The notes under the pieces were generated by a model, which saw nothing but the letters and a program-made list of their open reading frames with translations, did not search any database and was not told where the DNA came from. The position numbers and the translations under genes are program-made. DNA of 6,011 nt from Nitriliruptor sp040882055 (GTDB taxonomy: Bacteria > Actinomycetota > Nitriliruptoria > Nitriliruptorales > Nitriliruptoraceae), in assembly GCA_040882055.1 (NCBI GenBank), contig JBBECA010000031.1, positions 1 through 6,011 of the forward strand. Reading direction: 5' to 3'. Below, piece after piece: positions 4,618-6,011 of this stretch (positions within the stretch are counted from its first letter, which is position 1; each line of letters opens with the position of its first letter).

Positions 4618-5070
4618 TCAGAGCCGGACCCGGCCGGTCCCCTTCAGGATGCGCTCACCGTTCTCGTTGTCACCGAACAGCTCGACGGTCGCCACCCCGT
4701 CGTCGACCGAGGCGACCGTGCCCCCGAAGGTCGAGCTCGTGCCGAGGGGCCAGGGCTTGGCGAAGCGGACCTGGACCTCGAGCACCTTGGCGGGGTCGCC
4801 GGCGAACTGGGTGAGCAGCCGCGAGGCGAGCCCCATCGAGAACATCCCGTGCGCGATGATCCCGCCCGTCGGGCTGACCTGACCGGCGAACTCCTGGTCG
4901 TAGTGCAGCGGGTTGAGGTCACCGGACGCTGCGGCGTACCCGACCGAGGTCGTGAGGGTGGCCTGTTGCTCGATGGTGGGAAGTTCGGTGCCAGGATCGA
5001 TCCCACCCGCCGCCCCGGCCGTCTCGCTCGCTCCCGCTCGCTCGTTGTCGCTCCCGGTGACGTCCGACAT
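4618..5070 (-). CDS. hadB: MaoC-family (3R)-hydroxyacyl thioester dehydratase, HadB-like catalytic subunit
   Basis: HadB-type proteins are single hot-dog subunits that dehydrate (3R)-hydroxyacyl-ACP when paired with HadA; in mycobacteria this serves the FAS-II cycle for mycolic acids. The 150-residue protein carries the hydratase motif YAAASGDLNPLHYD (45-58), with the expected catalytic Asp51 and His56 in the D-x4-H spacing, and GGIIAHGMFSMG (69-80). The first 30 residues are a flexible Ala/Gly/Glu-rich leader. The ATG at 5070 is chosen over the adjacent GTG at 5073 because GGAGG (5082-5078) lies 7 nt from it; it shares one base with the hadA stop (TGATG). No hadC follows. Substrate is unknown here: it need not be mycolic acid precursors. 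Confidence 0.9.
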   Translation of the reverse strand: MSDVTGSDNERAGASETAGAAGGIDPGTELPTIEQQATLTTSVGYAAASGDLNPLHYDQEFAGQVSPTGGIIAHGMFSMGLASRLLTQFAGDPAKVLEVQVRFAKPWPLGTSSTFGGTVASVDDGVATVELFGDNENGERILKGTGRVRL

Positions 5071-5573
5071 CACGCGACCTCCCCGGTCGGAACGGAGCCG
5101 CCGGCGTCAGCCGCCGGCGCGGAACCGTCGCCGCCGGCGTCAGCCGCCGGCGCAGAACCGAGGAAGATGATGACCGCCTCGGAGCGGACGGCGAGGCCGC
5201 CATCCTCGAACCGGCAGTCCACCTCGACGGTCATGAGCTCGTTGCGACCCCGGACCTGGATGTCGGCGATACGCGGGGTGCAGGTCAGGGTGTCGCACGG
5301 CACGACCGGACGGTCCCCGAAGACGTAGCGCTGCGAGCCGTGCACCAGCGCGGGGTGGACACCGAGGTCGGGGTCGGAGAACGCCGCCGCGCCACCCTTG
5401 ATCACGGTGAAGGCGGCCGCGAACGTCGGGGGCGCCACGCAATCGTCGCCGTCGCTGAAGTAGCGCGGGTCGCTCTCGCCGAGCGCCTGCGCGTACTCGC
5501 GGATCTTCTCGCGCGAGACCTCGTAGGTGTAGGGCGGGTACTCGGTGCCCACCTTGTCGCGGTTGAGGGCCAT
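5070..5573 (-). CDS. hadA: HadA-like MaoC N-terminal-type dehydratase subunit
   Basis: HadA pairs with HadB to form a hot-dog heterodimer; HadA lacks the catalytic pair and helps hold the acyl chain. The 167-residue protein begins MALNRDKVGTEYPPYTYEV and contains SREKIREYAQALGESDPRY (20-38), APPTFAAAF (47-55) and LVHGSQRYVFGDRPVVPCDT (76-95), close in pattern to mycobacterial HadA and other FAS1-like dehydratase domains. No D-x4-H hydratase motif is seen, as expected for this subunit. The ATG at 5573 has GAGGAGG 6 nt upstream (5586-5580). The C-terminus (about 140-167) is a tail containing an 11-residue tandem repeat. It is coupled to hadB by a TGATG overlap and preceded by its own putative promoter. 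The biological substrate cannot be read from sequence. Confidence 0.9.
   Translation of the reverse strand: MALNRDKVGTEYPPYTYEVSREKIREYAQALGESDPRYFSDGDDCVAPPTFAAAFTVIKGGAAAFSDPDLGVHPALVHGSQRYVFGDRPVVPCDTLTCTPRIADIQVRGRNELMTVEVDCRFEDGGLAVRSEAVIIFLGSAPAADAGGDGSAPAADAGGSVPTGEVA
5097..5159 (-). repeat. 33-bp tandem repeat encoding the HadA C-terminal tail
   Basis: Two nearly identical 30-nt units at 5097-5126 and 5130-5159 (period 33 nt, one base different) encode GSAPAADAGGD then GSAPAADAGG. Each unit also contains CCGCCGGCG on both sides of TCA, so the RNA can fold locally. The in-frame period suggests a slippage duplication in a flexible tail just before the stop. Confidence 0.8.
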
Positions 5574-5630
5574 CCGGTGCCTCCTCGGCGTCGGGCGTCG
5601 GCACACCCGCTCCCGGGGGCACCGGCGCGC

Positions 5631-5660
5631 ATCCTAGGCCGCGCCCCGTCGGCGTCGGAA
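5631..5660 (-). promoter_or_regulatory. Putative promoter of hadA-hadB
   Basis: TTCCGA (5660-5655) and TAGGAT (5636-5631) are separated by 18 nt. The -10 matches the actinobacterial TAnnnT consensus. Transcription would start near 5624, about 50 nt upstream of the hadA ATG and just beyond the hairpin at 5668-5694. Confidence 0.5.
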
Positions 5661-5667
5661 CGCGACG

Positions 5668-5694
5668 CGGCCCACCTGCGGCGCAGGTGGGCCG
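5668..5694 (-). terminator. 12-bp hairpin between rpmG and hadA
   Basis: CGGCCCACCTGC and GCAGGTGGGCCG form a perfect stem around a 3-nt GCC loop, 52 nt after the rpmG stop. It probably ends the tuf-rpmG transcript. The downstream RNA lacks a U-run (CGUCGCGUUCC follows), so it is a non-canonical terminator. Confidence 0.6.
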
Positions 5695-5746
5695 GCCGGA
5701 TGCTGCGTGGGACGAGCGGGCGCGCTCGCGCCCTGCCGCGTGCGCG

Positions 5747-5911
5747 TCAGCGGGTCTCGCGGTGGGGCTGGTGCTGGCGGCACCGGGAGCAGTACTTGCT
5801 CAGCTCGATGCGCTCGCGCTGGTTCACGCGGTGCTTGGTGGTGATGTAGTTGCGCTCCTTGCACTCGGTGCAAGCCAGCGTCACCTTCGGACGGTTGTCG
5901 TTCTTCGGCAT
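5747..5911 (-). CDS. rpmG: 50S ribosomal protein L33
   Basis: L33 is a small large-subunit protein near the E site. The 54-residue product is family length and has four cysteines in two CxxC pairs (CTEC, 14-17; CSRC, 41-44), the zinc-binding C+ form. KERNYITTKHRVNQ (18-31) and LSKYCSRC (37-44) are typical. The ATG start (5911) gives the normal MPKND-type N-terminus. AGGAA 9 nt upstream (5925-5921) is a modest ribosome binding site. It follows tuf after 43 nt and precedes hadAB, as rpmG does in mycobacteria. Zinc-free C- paralogs are common in actinobacteria under zinc control, so another rpmG may exist elsewhere in the genome. Confidence 0.97.
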   Translation of the reverse strand: MPKNDNRPKVTLACTECKERNYITTKHRVNQRERIELSKYCSRCRQHQPHRETR

Positions 5912-5929
5912 GGGGAACGCTTCCTGGGT

Positions 5930-5950
5930 CGCCGCCCGGTGTGGGCGGCG
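5930..5950 (-). terminator. Hairpin between tuf and rpmG
   Basis: CGCCGCCC and GGGCGGCG form a perfect 8-bp stem with the loop ACACC, starting 4 nt after the tuf stop. With no U-run and rpmG only 19 nt beyond, it may be a partial terminator lowering rpmG relative to the highly expressed tuf, or a processing site. Confidence 0.45.
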
Positions 5951-5954
5951 GGTA

Positions 5955-6011
5955 TCAGTTGGTGATCTTGGTGACGCGGCCAGCACCCACGGTGCGGCCA
6001 CCCTCACGGAT
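5955..6011 (-). CDS. tuf: Elongation factor Tu, C-terminal end only
   Basis: The last 18 codons read IREGGRTVGAGRVTKITN and then TGA. This matches the EF-Tu C-terminus of domain III (FAIREGGRTVGAG in most bacteria). EF-Tu delivers aminoacyl-tRNA to the ribosome with GTP. The rest of the gene is outside the window. It is co-oriented with rpmG 43 nt away and likely cotranscribed, with a hairpin between. The short length seen limits detail, but the match is distinctive. Confidence 0.93.
   Translation of the reverse strand: MREGGRTVGAGRVTKITN

Noticed and set aside
5574..5606. An upstream start for hadA adding MCRRPTPRRHR
   Set aside because: The extra residues are translated leader including the Shine-Dalgarno. 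The ATG at 5573 has GAGGAGG at ideal spacing and matches the family N-terminus.
5912..6007. Upstream in-frame start extending L33 to 86 residues
   Set aside because: It would overlap the tuf 3' end and add a non-family N-terminus; L33 is about 50-55 residues.

Overview
This is about 6 kb of very GC-rich DNA. Every supported gene lies on the minus strand, so transcription runs from high to low coordinates. The order in that direction is: end of tuf (EF-Tu), rpmG (L33), hadA-like, hadB-like, tRNA-Trp, secE, nusG, rplK (L11), rplA (L1), a stand-alone degenerate receiver-domain gene, and rplJ (L10, cut by the window edge). The run rpmG-hadA-hadB-trpT-secE-nusG-rplK-rplA is the arrangement known from Mycobacterium and other Actinobacteria. 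With the GC content and GTG/TTG starts, this points to an actinobacterium. A tuf gene directly upstream, the absence of hadC, and long acidic tails on NusG and L10 suggest a lineage outside the mycolic-acid bacteria, possibly a deep-branching one. The lineage is an inference.

Layout in transcription order. Positions 6011-5747 hold the tuf tail and rpmG, followed by a strong hairpin. Positions 5660-4618 hold a promoter and a tightly coupled pair of MaoC/hot-dog dehydratase subunits (hadA-hadB, TGATG overlap). Positions 4571-3974 hold a good promoter, tRNA-Trp and secE (TTG start chosen by its Shine-Dalgarno). nusG overlaps secE by 4 nt and carries an acidic N-terminal extension of about 150 residues. 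Positions 2897-1548 hold rplK and rplA, and a 15-bp perfect hairpin follows rplA. Positions 1400-993 hold the receiver-like gene. Positions 992-681 form a 312-nt gap with a promoter, an L10-leader-like RNA and a terminator-like hairpin. rplJ starts at 680.

The genes serve translation and its coupling to transcription and secretion: EF-Tu, L33, L11, L1, L10, tRNA-Trp, NusG and SecE. The fatty-acid-type dehydratase pair is embedded among them. The most notable regulatory signal is a duplicated RNA element. The leaders of rplK and rplA each carry GUGG-GA-helix-G(N)3GA-CCAC, abutting an identical GAGGAG Shine-Dalgarno. Its architecture resembles the L1-binding site of 23S rRNA, so L1 may repress both its own cistron and rplK separately. 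The most unusual gene is the pseudo-receiver between rplA and rplJ. It keeps the phospho-acceptor Asp but has lost the acidic pair and the conserved Lys.
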